NCBI GenBank assembly: GCA_028687545.1
Contig: JAQTZZ010000011.1
Coordinates: 26,386-90,385 of the forward strand
DNA length: 64,000 bases
DNA from: Candidatus Wallbacteria bacterium
Lineage (GTDB): Bacteria; Muiribacteriota; JAQTZZ01
Direction of reading: 5' to 3'
Part shown: in pieces, positions 17,001 to 24,560 of the stretch
Layout: every line of letters starts with the position of its first letter
How positions within the stretch are numbered: the stretch's first letter is position 1
Notes under the pieces: model-generated
Database searches by the model: none
What the model was told of the DNA's origin: nothing
The model's input: only the letters and a program-made list of their open reading frames with translations
Program-made: the position numbers and the translations under genes

Positions 17001-18083
17001 TTAATACTTCCCGCCCATGCCGGCAGTGGGATTCAACACAACCTGCTTGACCTTTGTCTTGTCCTGGATCTTGCTCTGGGCGATTTCAGGAGTGATCTCG
17101 CCGTGGCGCAGGAGGTCCAGCACAGACTCTTCCATAGTGACCATGCCGTCCTTCTTGCCTGTCTGGATGGAATTGAGGATCATATAGGTCTTGCCCTCGC
17201 GGATCAGATTCGCGATGGCTGAATTCATCACCATGATCTCGCGGGCAGCCACGCGGCCTCCGCCTTTGGCCTTGGGCAGGAGCTGCTGGCTGATCACAGC
17301 CTTGAGCGTAAGCGAGAGCTGGGTGCGGATCTGTTCCTGCTGGTAGGGCGGGAATACATCCACCACGCGGTCGATGGTCTGCGCCGCAGATTGCGTATGC
17401 AGTGTGGAAAACACCAGGTGTCCGGTTTCGGCCAGGGTAATGGTGGCTGCGATGGTTTCCAGATCTCTCATTTCTCCGCAGAGGATCACGTCCGGGTCCT
17501 GGCGCAGCACGTATTTGAGGGCATTGGCATAACTGTTGGTGTCACGGCCGAGCTGCCTCTGGTCAATGATGCATTGCTTGTGCTCGTGCACGAATTCGAT
17601 CGGATCCTCGACAGTGACTATATGATAGTTATGGGTGGAATTGATCAGGTCGATCATCGAAGCCAGGGTAGTGGATTTGCCTGAGCCGGTGGGACCGGTG
17701 ACCAGCACCAGGCCGTTCGGGTATTCCGTGAAAGTGGACACTACATCGGGCATTCCAAGCTCAGAGAGCGCAGGGATCACTTCCATGATCGTGCGGAAAG
17801 CGGCTCCGACATACCCCTTCTGCTTGTAAACATTGACACGGAAACGGCCGATGCCTTTGAGGGAAATGGAGAGGTCGAGTTCATTCTTTTCTTCGAACTG
17901 GGCTTTCTGCTCATCAGAGAGGATGCTGTAGACCAGTTTCTTGGTCATTTCCGGATTCAGTTTATCGTCCCCATACTGCTTGAGTCTGCCCTGAATCCTG
18001 AAAACCGGGGCTGCTCCCACTGAGAAAATTATGTCTGATACCTTCTCTTTGACCGCATCTCTCAGCATTTCAACGACATCCAT
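17001..18083 (-). CDS. pilT: Second PilT-family retraction ATPase
   Basis: The start at 18083 is set by AGGAGGGG five bases upstream and by the normal PilT opening MDVVEMLRDAVKEKVSDIIF. The longer frame to 18188 adds 35 unlikely residues. The 360-residue protein has Walker A GPTGSGKST, the Asp box HIVTVEDPIEF, Walker B VILCGEMRDLET and TGHLVFSTLHTQSAAQTIDRV. It also carries the PilT-typical C-terminal AIANLIREGKTYMILNSIQTG, which identifies it as the more canonical of the two PilT proteins here. It probably powers pilus retraction, with the 12056 copy as a PilU- or PilT2-like partner. No other pilus assembly gene lies next to it. Confidence 0.95.
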   Translation of the reverse strand: MDVVEMLRDAVKEKVSDIIFSVGAAPVFRIQGRLKQYGDDKLNPEMTKKLVYSILSDEQKAQFEEKNELDLSISLKGIGRFRVNVYKQKGYVGAAFRTIMEVIPALSELGMPDVVSTFTEYPNGLVLVTGPTGSGKSTTLASMIDLINSTHNYHIVTVEDPIEFVHEHKQCIIDQRQLGRDTNSYANALKYVLRQDPDVILCGEMRDLETIAATITLAETGHLVFSTLHTQSAAQTIDRVVDVFPPYQQEQIRTQLSLTLKAVISQQLLPKAKGGGRVAAREIMVMNSAIANLIREGKTYMILNSIQTGKKDGMVTMEESVLDLLRHGEITPEIAQSKIQDKTKVKQVVLNPTAGMGGKY

Positions 18084-18176
18084 AGTCCCCTCCTGCGTTA
18101 TACATTCTGAACCTGATAATTTTCTGCATATTGACGATTTATTATAACAGAAGATGACGAACGGGTAAAAAATAAA

Positions 18177-18449
18177 TTGAAAAAACACTTTTTCGTTTAC
18201 GTCCTCCGCTGCAGCGGAGGTTCCCTTTACACAGGGTATACTATGGATCTAGAGGCCAGGGTTGCATTGCACAAATCCGGGAGAGGCGCGAAATACACTG
18301 CCTGTCACCTGCCTGTAGAACTTGTTTATCATGAAGTTCTGAAGACCCGCAGACTGGCCATGCAGCGGGAAATCGCCATCAAACGGCTTCCCAAGGCTGG
18401 CAAGGAATCATTGATCAAAGCTGCCTGGGCATTTTGTCCTGCATCGTGA
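18177..18449 (+). CDS. GIY-YIG nuclease-fold protein (UPF0213/YhbQ family)
   Basis: The 90 residues match the stand-alone GIY-YIG family: [18 protein letters not shown] contains the paired Tyr motifs, Arg27 (LEARVALH) and a C-terminal [18 protein letters not shown]-like helix follow. Members of this family are small structure-specific or uncharacterised endonucleases. The start is TTG, since no ATG or GTG is available and the N-terminus fits the family. The last 35 bases overlap the convergent DUF502 gene, and codons near the start form an 18-bp perfect palindrome. Confidence 0.85.
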   Translation: MKKHFFVYVLRCSGGSLYTGYTMDLEARVALHKSGRGAKYTACHLPVELVYHEVLKTRRLAMQREIAIKRLPKAGKESLIKAAWAFCPAS

Positions 18450-19062
18450 TCCCGCCGCTCAGCACCAGCTTCACATAATCCTCAAAAGTGATCTGGACTG
18501 GAATAGTCTGCTTTCTGGGAAATGTGTCATACCAGCCTGTGATCGGATTCGGAGTAGTGGCAATGAACACTGAAACCAGGTCATCTCCGCTCTTCTCCCT
18601 CATCTCGCAGTGGGCATCCGCCATTTCCAGGCCTATGACATAGTGTTCGCAGTCGTAATATCTCACCAACACGACATTGCGGACAATTTTGTTGCTCTTG
18701 GTAAAAAAAACTGAGAGTTCGTTGGTTGTAGAGATCAGAAAATTACCCATGGGAAGCCTGCGAAAAAATGTTTCCAGGTGCTCATACAATCCGATACCTG
18801 CTTTCTGAAAAAGGTATCCCACCAATATAATCAGGAACATGGTCAGGATGATTCCAAGTCCTGGAATCCGGTAATGAAACATTCTGGTGAGCAGATCCCC
18901 AAGCAGGCTCTCGTCGGCCCAATTGAAAAGATACAGGAATATGTAGATCGTCACTGCAAACGGAAGCAGAAACGCGAGGCCTGAAAAGAAATAGATTCTG
19001 AGTATGCGCCAGAATCGCTTGAAGCCGGGTTTCTGAAACAGAGACACTGTAATTCTGTTCAT
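18415..19062 (-). CDS. DUF502 family membrane protein
   Basis: Two transmembrane helices (about residues 24-47 and 67-86: [20 protein letters not shown] and [17 protein letters not shown]) precede a soluble domain. The DUF502 signatures are [10 protein letters not shown] and the phrase ending [20 protein letters not shown]. The typical length is 200-220, and this protein has 215. Its function is unknown. The plant relatives are membrane-associated (LCV-like). The 3' end overlaps the convergent GIY-YIG gene by 35 bases. No strong Shine-Dalgarno precedes the ATG, and its leader carries three 8-base repeats (19096-19119). Confidence 0.85.
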   Translation of the reverse strand: MNRITVSLFQKPGFKRFWRILRIYFFSGLAFLLPFAVTIYIFLYLFNWADESLLGDLLTRMFHYRIPGLGIILTMFLIILVGYLFQKAGIGLYEHLETFFRRLPMGNFLISTTNELSVFFTKSNKIVRNVVLVRYYDCEHYVIGLEMADAHCEMREKSGDDLVSVFIATTPNPITGWYDTFPRKQTIPVQITFEDYVKLVLSGGITMQDKMPRQL

Positions 19063-19095
19063 CGTATTAAATCAATCTGAAGAGATAGTTTCACC

Positions 19096-19122
19096 AACAT
19101 ACAAACATACTAACATACCAAC
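19096..19122. repeat. Three copies of an 8-base repeat AACATACN
   Basis: Units AACATACA, AACATACT and AACATACC run head to tail from 19096 to 19119, followed by a partial AAC. They lie between the vanW-like and DUF502 genes. The same octamer is found in larger number at 57198-57261. Confidence 0.75.
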
Positions 19123-19165
19123 TTCAAACAGTGAACAAGGGGTTATCCGGACATTGTTGTCCAAA

Positions 19166-20389
19166 TTACTCAAACGTGCTGTATGTGCTGTCAGCCACAT
19201 GCGATCTGGACACCAGCCTGTTTCCTTCATATTTAAGGAGCCAGACCTTCTCGGTGAGGCTTTTTCCGTGGCGGCTTTCCTTCTTTTCCAGTTCGTACCG
19301 GTAGTCTAAAGGCTTGTCGCTGTAAAGTGTCACTGTGCATTTATCTTCCGAAACCTGGGCCGAAATCAGAAAACTGCGGTCAGAATAGATATTCTTGAAG
19401 ACCAGATCCTTATCCGGATATACTACTGCCGCGTCCTCGCCGGCCGGAACATAGTCGATGCCGGGTCCGCGCAGGGAGTGATTGTAGCGTTCGGTCACTT
19501 CAAGTCCGGCCAGTAAAACCGGACCGTAAAGGGTCGAGCTGACCTGGCAGATACCTCCACCGATCGAGTCAACGAGCTTCCCCCCGGAAATCCCGTGCGC
19601 TTCCATGTATCCCCTGGATCTGGTTCTGGCTCCAAGTACATAATTATAGGAAAATTCCTGACCAGGTTTGATCACCAGGTTGTCTATATCTGAGGCGGCC
19701 AGTTTTAAATTGTTCACCCTGTTCTCATCCGAGGGATCGAACCTGGATTCCTGAGAGGAGATTTTATTAGTGAATCCCCGGCTTCTGAGAATTCCTTCAT
19801 AGGAATTGTCTGTTTCCAGCATTACTACTTCAAGTTTGATTCTCAGCTCCGGCTGTGTCAGAAATTTAGCGTCATTGAAAAAATTGTCGAATTGAGTTTC
19901 AGTGTCCCTGTAGTTTATCCTGCAGCCGGTCTCGCCCTTTACAATCTTGTCGATTCCTTTGAAACTGGTGACCTTGGAGTCTGAACCTTCGACGGCATAG
20001 AGCCTGTTGATCTCGTCCAGCCGCGCCATTACCAGTTGTTTGTCGATGTGATATTTTGGTGTTATCTGATATGATTTCCGCTTGTTGAAGAGAGTGAAAT
20101 TCATCCTGTCCCAGGAGTTCTGCATTCTCCTGATCTTGTTGATTTCATCCATCAGTTCCCGCTTCTGCAGTGAAATGAAGTCTGTGAACGGAACGCTGAA
20201 AACATTTTCCTTGATCAGGAAGACAAGATTCTTGCTGCGCAGCCGCTGGTTAAGTTCGTCCTCGATGTCCGCGGCTGTCTGCTTGATGTTCGGAACAATC
20301 AGAAAGCTTTTATCATAGCACTCGACCCGCAGTTCAGCACGTAGAATTCCGGAGAATAAGAACAGGAAAAAAAGGGTGATGCTCTTCAT
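19166..20389 (-). CDS. VanW-like domain protein, secreted
   Basis: A signal peptide (MKSITLFFLFLFSGILRAEL) leads to a 407-residue extracytoplasmic protein. The VanW domain lies at about residues 225-350 and shows its marks: IKPGQEFSYNYVLG, GGKLVDSIGGGICQVSSTLY and HSLRGPGIDYVPAGEDAAV. The domain is found in proteins of peptidoglycan and envelope biology; its reaction is unknown. The N-terminal half looks like the PG-binding-4-type region that often precedes VanW. It is the last gene of the overlapping operon starting at 24208, and its ATG overlaps the nadA stop by four bases. Confidence 0.88.
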   Translation of the reverse strand: MKSITLFFLFLFSGILRAELRVECYDKSFLIVPNIKQTAADIEDELNQRLRSKNLVFLIKENVFSVPFTDFISLQKRELMDEINKIRRMQNSWDRMNFTLFNKRKSYQITPKYHIDKQLVMARLDEINRLYAVEGSDSKVTSFKGIDKIVKGETGCRINYRDTETQFDNFFNDAKFLTQPELRIKLEVVMLETDNSYEGILRSRGFTNKISSQESRFDPSDENRVNNLKLAASDIDNLVIKPGQEFSYNYVLGARTRSRGYMEAHGISGGKLVDSIGGGICQVSSTLYGPVLLAGLEVTERYNHSLRGPGIDYVPAGEDAAVVYPDKDLVFKNIYSDRSFLISAQVSEDKCTVTLYSDKPLDYRYELEKKESRHGKSLTEKVWLLKYEGNRLVSRSHVADSTYSTFE

Positions 20390-21285
20390 CGGCTCAACTC
20401 CAGCATAAGTTTTAGCGCTTTCCCGGCGGATTCCATGATTTCAGGGGGGAGACTGATCTCTGTCAGCTCAAGTTCCAGACTCCTGATGACATCCGAAGGA
20501 AGCGTTTTTTTCATATTATAGCAGGTTTTAGCACTGCCTGCGGAATAAATGTTTTTCCCGGGATAAAGCTCCGCCAGATGCTCAATTACACCGATTTCAG
20601 TCGCCAGGATCAGCTCGGTCCGGTCGGTCTGTGCGGCAATCCGCATCATTCCGCTGGTGGATGCAACCAGGTCGGCAACCGAGAGGACGTCAGCCCCGCA
20701 TTCAGGGTGAGCCAGAAAAAGAGCCTTGGGATGCAGGAGTTTCGATTCCATGGCTTCTTCTCTGGTGAACCTGCAATGCACATAGCATGATCCGGGATAG
20801 GTGATGATCATCTTCTTTGTATTTCCGGCGACCCAGCCGCCAAGATTTGCATCAGGCAGCATGATCACTTTGTCATTTGGAAGTTTCTCGACGATAGTCT
20901 TGGCGTTGGAGGAAGTGCAGCAGACATCCGCGACAGCCTTGACTTCAGCGTAAGTGTTCACATAGGCACAAACTGCAGCGTCAGGGTACTGTTTTTTCAA
21001 ATCCCTGATTTTATCAAGGTCAGCCATCTCGGCCAGCGGGCAGCCGGCATCGATCCTGGGAATCACAACCTTGGCTCCAGGATTAAGTATCTTGGCAGTC
21101 TCAGCCATGAAGCGGACTCCGCAGAACACGATCAGCTTCTTTCTGGATTCAGCTGCAAGCTTCGACAATTCCAGAGAATCACCGATGAAATCTGCCAGCG
21201 CCTTGACTTCAGCTCTCTGATAATTATGCGCGAGGATCAGGGCGTCTTTCCGGGTTTTCAGTTCAGCGACTTTTTCCAGATTCAT
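20386..21285 (-). CDS. nadA: Quinolinate synthase NadA
   Basis: NadA condenses iminoaspartate with dihydroxyacetone phosphate to quinolinate in de novo NAD synthesis, using a 4Fe-4S cluster. The 299-residue length fits. Visible marks are LILAHNYQRAEV near the start, FCGVRFMAETAKIL, DAGCPLAEM, VCAYVNTYAEVKA, PDANLGGWV, HPECGADV and the C-terminal GSAKTCYNMKKT. The three cluster cysteines expected in DAGCPLA, HPEC and KTCYNM are present. No nadB or nadC is in the window. It overlaps its neighbours by four bases on both sides, so it is co-translated within the six-gene operon. Confidence 0.95.
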   Translation of the reverse strand: MNLEKVAELKTRKDALILAHNYQRAEVKALADFIGDSLELSKLAAESRKKLIVFCGVRFMAETAKILNPGAKVVIPRIDAGCPLAEMADLDKIRDLKKQYPDAAVCAYVNTYAEVKAVADVCCTSSNAKTIVEKLPNDKVIMLPDANLGGWVAGNTKKMIITYPGSCYVHCRFTREEAMESKLLHPKALFLAHPECGADVLSVADLVASTSGMMRIAAQTDRTELILATEIGVIEHLAELYPGKNIYSAGSAKTCYNMKKTLPSDVIRSLELELTEISLPPEIMESAGKALKLMLELSR

Positions 21286-21998
21286 TTTAACCAGATCTTC
21301 CAGAGGTCTATATTATACAGTACCAGCAGATTGTAAATTGTATGGGTGTAAGAAGCGATGCCGAATCCGCGGAAATAATACAGCAGGCAGAGCAGCACCC
21401 CTGCCAGCAACCGGTAAATGAAACTCCCGAGAGCAAAGGGTTCCCCGTAACTGCCAAAGTAATGGAATCCGGCAAAGGCCGCTGACGAAGACATCAGGGA
21501 CAGGACGAACACCAGCCATGGTTGTTTGATGACCTTGCAAAGGAGACAGAAAATTCCTGAAAAAAAGACCACTCTGAACAGGAACTCTTCGTATATTCCG
21601 GCTCCCAGGCAGGATGCGAACTGCACTCTCTGCGAAAGAGCAAGGTAATGATGCAGTTTCTCGATTGCTGGAGCGAGCAGCACCGCATAGACAAAGCTTT
21701 CCAGGATCATGAAGATAAAAAAGCCGGGCCTGATCTGCTGATCTTTCTCTTTTCTGTACACCAGCAGGAGGATCAGACAGAGCATGAATGCCACTGCCAG
21801 ATGCCCTTTGATGCCGAAAAAAGCGAACATCTGCTTGATCACGAGATCAGCCAGGTTTCTGAAGCCCTCGATGTCGGAATTGTTCAGTTTGAGGGTTTCA
21901 AACTCATAGACAAGCAGGAGCGGCAGCGCCATCAGAAAGCTGTAGCTGAGCCTTTTAGATTCCTGCCAGTAAGTTTTCAGAATAGACAGTGATGCCAT
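21282..21998 (-). CDS. CPBP-family intramembrane metalloprotease
   Basis: The protein has six or seven hydrophobic segments and the three CPBP (Abi/CAAX-like) motifs: EEFLFR near residue 147, FxxxH as AGFHYFG, and a final HTIYN. These supply the Glu, Arg and His residues for the glutamate-activated zinc site. Relatives cleave within or near membrane helices, and some modify prenylated proteins or export peptides. The 238-residue length is typical. Its first 44 bases overlap the end of the DUF523 gene, a longer overlap than usual, but no better start is available. The substrate is unknown. Confidence 0.85.
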   Translation of the reverse strand: MASLSILKTYWQESKRLSYSFLMALPLLLVYEFETLKLNNSDIEGFRNLADLVIKQMFAFFGIKGHLAVAFMLCLILLLVYRKEKDQQIRPGFFIFMILESFVYAVLLAPAIEKLHHYLALSQRVQFASCLGAGIYEEFLFRVVFFSGIFCLLCKVIKQPWLVFVLSLMSSSAAFAGFHYFGSYGEPFALGSFIYRLLAGVLLCLLYYFRGFGIASYTHTIYNLLVLYNIDLWKIWLK

Positions 21999-22389
21999 TT
22001 TTTTTTAATAATTCCGTGGTAATGCCCATACCTGGAACGAGCGTTTCCCTTCCGTTCCGCATGCTGTAAACCCATTCTACACCGCAGGATGGGCTTTTCT
22101 CTTTCATGATAGCGCATGTGGCTCCTGAAAGTCTTGCAATTTCAAGTGTTGCGGCAGCCCCTCTTTCGAAAAACGATGTGACATCGCAGCCGGACTCATC
22201 ACGCAGGAGGTTTCCGCAGAAAACTGTTCTCAGCCTAGGGGTAGGCAGTCCGCCCAGCTGCTCGGGACACACCGGGATCAGCACTTTTTCACGGGCCAGT
22301 TCCACCACCCCAGGGTGTGGCTTTCCCATACCGTCAAATCGGCAGGGAATGCCTAAGAGACAAGCGGAAACCAGCACAGGACCGTTCAT
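21955..22389 (-). CDS. DUF523 family protein
   Basis: The 144-residue protein shows the full DUF523 pattern: VSACLLGIPCRFDG at the start, VPVCPEQLGGLPTPR-like (IPVCPEQLGGLPTPR) in the middle, and CAIMKEKSPSCGVEWVY, followed by GMGITTELL. The conserved cysteines suggest metal or Fe-S binding. Function is unknown; the family is sometimes fused to DUF1722. Four bases overlap the nitroreductase gene upstream. Confidence 0.92.
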   Translation of the reverse strand: MNGPVLVSACLLGIPCRFDGMGKPHPGVVELAREKVLIPVCPEQLGGLPTPRLRTVFCGNLLRDESGCDVTSFFERGAAATLEIARLSGATCAIMKEKSPSCGVEWVYSMRNGRETLVPGMGITTELLKKNGITVYSENLLAGI

Positions 22390-22991
22390 GAGACGATCTT
22401 CAGCAGCACATCGAGCGGCAACCGCTGGGGCGTGGAGGGGAATTCGGCTCCCAGACCGATCGGCACCAGAGCAGCGAGTTTCCAGGTTTTATCCACTGCC
22501 AGGATTTTTTTCACTTCAGGAGCAGCCAGCAGCGGGGCGCACATGTAACAGCTGGAATAGCCAAGCGAAAACGTGGTCAGCATCAGATTCTCAACTGCTG
22601 CACCGATAGTCTGATAATCCGCATAACTCTTGCATTCTTCAAGATTATCCGGATCCACCCTGGCTACAAGTTCCTCGGTGGCGGAATGATACGGCAGCTT
22701 GAAAACGTAGATTGTACAGGGGGCGTCCTTGAAGAAAGTCACATGCTCCAGGAATTTGTCTCTCTCGGCTTCATCCTCGATCATCAGGGCAGTTTTGCTT
22801 TCAATGGCCTCGGCAACAGTCCTGTTGATTGCCTGATTGATCACTGCGATAAAGCGAAAGATCTGGGCATTGTTCGCATTGGCGGAAAGAGCAGCCGTTT
22901 TCACAATCAGCCTGATGTCGTCTGTAGGAATCGGCACATGCTTGAATTGTCTGACGCTGCGCCTGTTCCGGATTACGTGCTCGAAGTCCAT
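22386..22991 (-). CDS. Nitroreductase family flavoprotein
   Basis: The fold is recognised from the N-terminal IRNRRSVRQFKHVPIPTDD with the Arg-rich FMN phosphate site, AALSANANNAQIFRFIAV, and the late GAAVENLMLTTFSLGYSSCY. The C-terminal LAALVPIGLGAEFP is the usual closing strand. Members use FMN and NAD(P)H to reduce nitro compounds, quinones or enones, so the substrate cannot be assigned. The 201-residue length is normal. It overlaps the aminotransferase gene by 19 bases upstream and the DUF523 gene by four bases downstream. Confidence 0.9.
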   Translation of the reverse strand: MDFEHVIRNRRSVRQFKHVPIPTDDIRLIVKTAALSANANNAQIFRFIAVINQAINRTVAEAIESKTALMIEDEAERDKFLEHVTFFKDAPCTIYVFKLPYHSATEELVARVDPDNLEECKSYADYQTIGAAVENLMLTTFSLGYSSCYMCAPLLAAPEVKKILAVDKTWKLAALVPIGLGAEFPSTPQRLPLDVLLKIVS

Positions 22992-24208
22992 TCAGCCTCC
23001 CTGGGGGCACTTTTCACTCCCTTATACCTGGTCAGCGATTCGGCCAGTATTTCCATGGCACGGGTCAATTTATCGGAATTGAGTACGTAAGCTATGCGGA
23101 TTTCATCCAGACCGAACTCCGGACTGGCGTAAAAACCCTGGGCCGGGGCAACCATCACGGATTCCCCCCCGGAATCGAAATCAGTCAGAAGCCAGAGGGC
23201 ATAATGTTCGGCGTCATTCACGGGCAGCTTGGCGATCACGTAGAAAGCTCCCTGGGGTTTGCGGCAGACCACACCCGGTATCCGGCTCAAAGCGTCGTAA
23301 ACTATATCGCGCCGCTTCTGATATTCTTCGTTTACTCTCCTGTAATAGCTCTCTCCCAAAGTATGCAGAGCGACTGCACCGACCTGCTCAAGAGTCGGCG
23401 GGCAAAGCCTGCCCTGGGCGAATTTCATCACACAGGCCATCAGCTCTTCATTTTTCGAGATAAAGACGCCGATGCGGGCGCCGCAGGCACTGAAGCGTTT
23501 GGAAATCGAATCGCACATGATCAGGTGCTGCTCCGCTTCCTTGAACTCCATTACGGAAATGTGCTTCAGTCCGTCGTAGATGAACTCACGGTATACTTCG
23601 TCGGCGATCACGAACAGCTTGTACTTCATGGCCAGGCCGATCACCATCGCAAGCTCATCCCTGGTATAGACCGTGCCGGTCGGATTGTTCGGATTGCAGA
23701 TCAGGATGGCCTTGGTACGGGGCGTAATTTTCTCCGCAATCCTGTCGCTGGGCGGAAGATGAAATCCGTCCTCCGCGTAAGTCGTGATTGGGACTACTTT
23801 CAATCCGACCTGAGTGGCAAAGCTGTTATAATTCGTGTAAAAAGGCTCAGGAATGATCACTTCATCACCGAAATCTCCTACAGCCATGAAAGCGAAGAGG
23901 ATCGCTTCAGATCCTCCGGTGCAGATGATTACATGTTCCTTGCTGATGTTGAAATTCTTGCGGTTGTAATAATTCACCAGAGTATTGATATACTCAGGCA
24001 TCCCCTGAGAAGGTCCATAACCCAGCACAGGATCTTTGAATTTCCTGATAGCTTTCATCATCAGATCCGGGGTTTCAATGTCGGGCTGGCCTATGTTCAG
24101 GTGATAGATCTTCTTTCCTTTATCTTTGGCGGCTTGAGCATGCGGAACAAGCTTGCGGATCGGAGAAGCCTGGATCTCGCGCGCTCTTCTGGAAATTCTG
24201 AGTTTCAT
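22973..24208 (-). CDS. Class I/II PLP-dependent aminotransferase (aspartate aminotransferase-like)
   Basis: The fold-type I marks are complete: YHLNIGQPDIETP, GYGPSQGMPEY, CTGGSEAI, Asn173 in CNPNNPTG, Asp203 and Tyr206 in IADEVYREF, and the Schiff-base Lys237 in SISKRFSACGARIG. The 411-residue length fits. An Asp/aromatic or alanine-type aminotransferase is likely, but the substrate is not certain. Its ATG has AAGGGGGA four bases upstream and follows a good promoter. It is the first gene of a six-gene run in which every junction overlaps (aminotransferase, nitroreductase, DUF523, CPBP, nadA, vanW-like). Confidence 0.93.
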   Translation of the reverse strand: MKLRISRRAREIQASPIRKLVPHAQAAKDKGKKIYHLNIGQPDIETPDLMMKAIRKFKDPVLGYGPSQGMPEYINTLVNYYNRKNFNISKEHVIICTGGSEAILFAFMAVGDFGDEVIIPEPFYTNYNSFATQVGLKVVPITTYAEDGFHLPPSDRIAEKITPRTKAILICNPNNPTGTVYTRDELAMVIGLAMKYKLFVIADEVYREFIYDGLKHISVMEFKEAEQHLIMCDSISKRFSACGARIGVFISKNEELMACVMKFAQGRLCPPTLEQVGAVALHTLGESYYRRVNEEYQKRRDIVYDALSRIPGVVCRKPQGAFYVIAKLPVNDAEHYALWLLTDFDSGGESVMVAPAQGFYASPEFGLDEIRIAYVLNSDKLTRAMEILAESLTRYKGVKSAPREAEWTSST

Positions 24209-24241
24209 TTATCCCCCTTATAACCCCGATTTTACTGGTTG

Positions 24242-24270
24242 ATTTTACTATCTTGAAGAAAAATAGTCAA
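24242..24270 (-). promoter_or_regulatory. Sigma-70-type promoter of the aminotransferase-nadA-vanW operon
   Basis: On the minus strand TTGACT (24270-24265) and TAAAAT (24247-24242) are separated by exactly 17 bases. The transcript would start about 27 bases before the ATG at 24208. Confidence 0.6.
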
Positions 24271-24392
24271 GAAAGTGAGAGACTCTGTTGCCGGATTCAA
24301 AATGATACATCGATCATGGAATTTTTTTATTGAAAATTTCAGGTGAACTAAATTAATATTAGACAAATTCGAAGAACCCGCTGGAGGATGAC

Positions 24393-24560
24393 TTGGCTGA
24401 CAAGGAAACACTGGAAAAACTGAATTATTCGAGCTCGATCAACTCATTGACCCTGGCCGCACTGGTAAAAATACTGGTGAAAAAAGGACTCATCAAACAG
24501 GCCGAGCTGGCTGAAGCTTTTGAGGAAGTTAAAAAGAAGGCTGAAGACCAGAAATTTTAA
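24393..24560 (+). CDS. Small helical protein of 55 residues, unknown function
   Basis: A TTG codon at 24393 lies five bases after GGAGG and opens 55 codons ending in TAA. The product is highly charged and helix-prone: MADKETLEKLNYSSS, then the repeated hydrophobic pattern LAALVKILVKKGLIKQAELA, and a Lys/Glu-rich end. An ATG five bases earlier is in another frame and stops after 11 codons. No family was recognised, though the LVKKGLIKQAELAEAFEE segment resembles short helix-turn-helix-like dimer motifs. Its stop TAA overlaps the murJ stop on the other strand within a shared TTAA, so the two genes converge with no gap. Confidence 0.7.
   Translation: MADKETLEKLNYSSSINSLTLAALVKILVKKGLIKQAELAEAFEEVKKKAEDQKF

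Noticed and set aside
16832-17050. 72-residue open frame on the plus strand before the second pilT
   Set aside because: No Shine-Dalgarno, no recognisable product, and its 3' end runs antisense into pilT.
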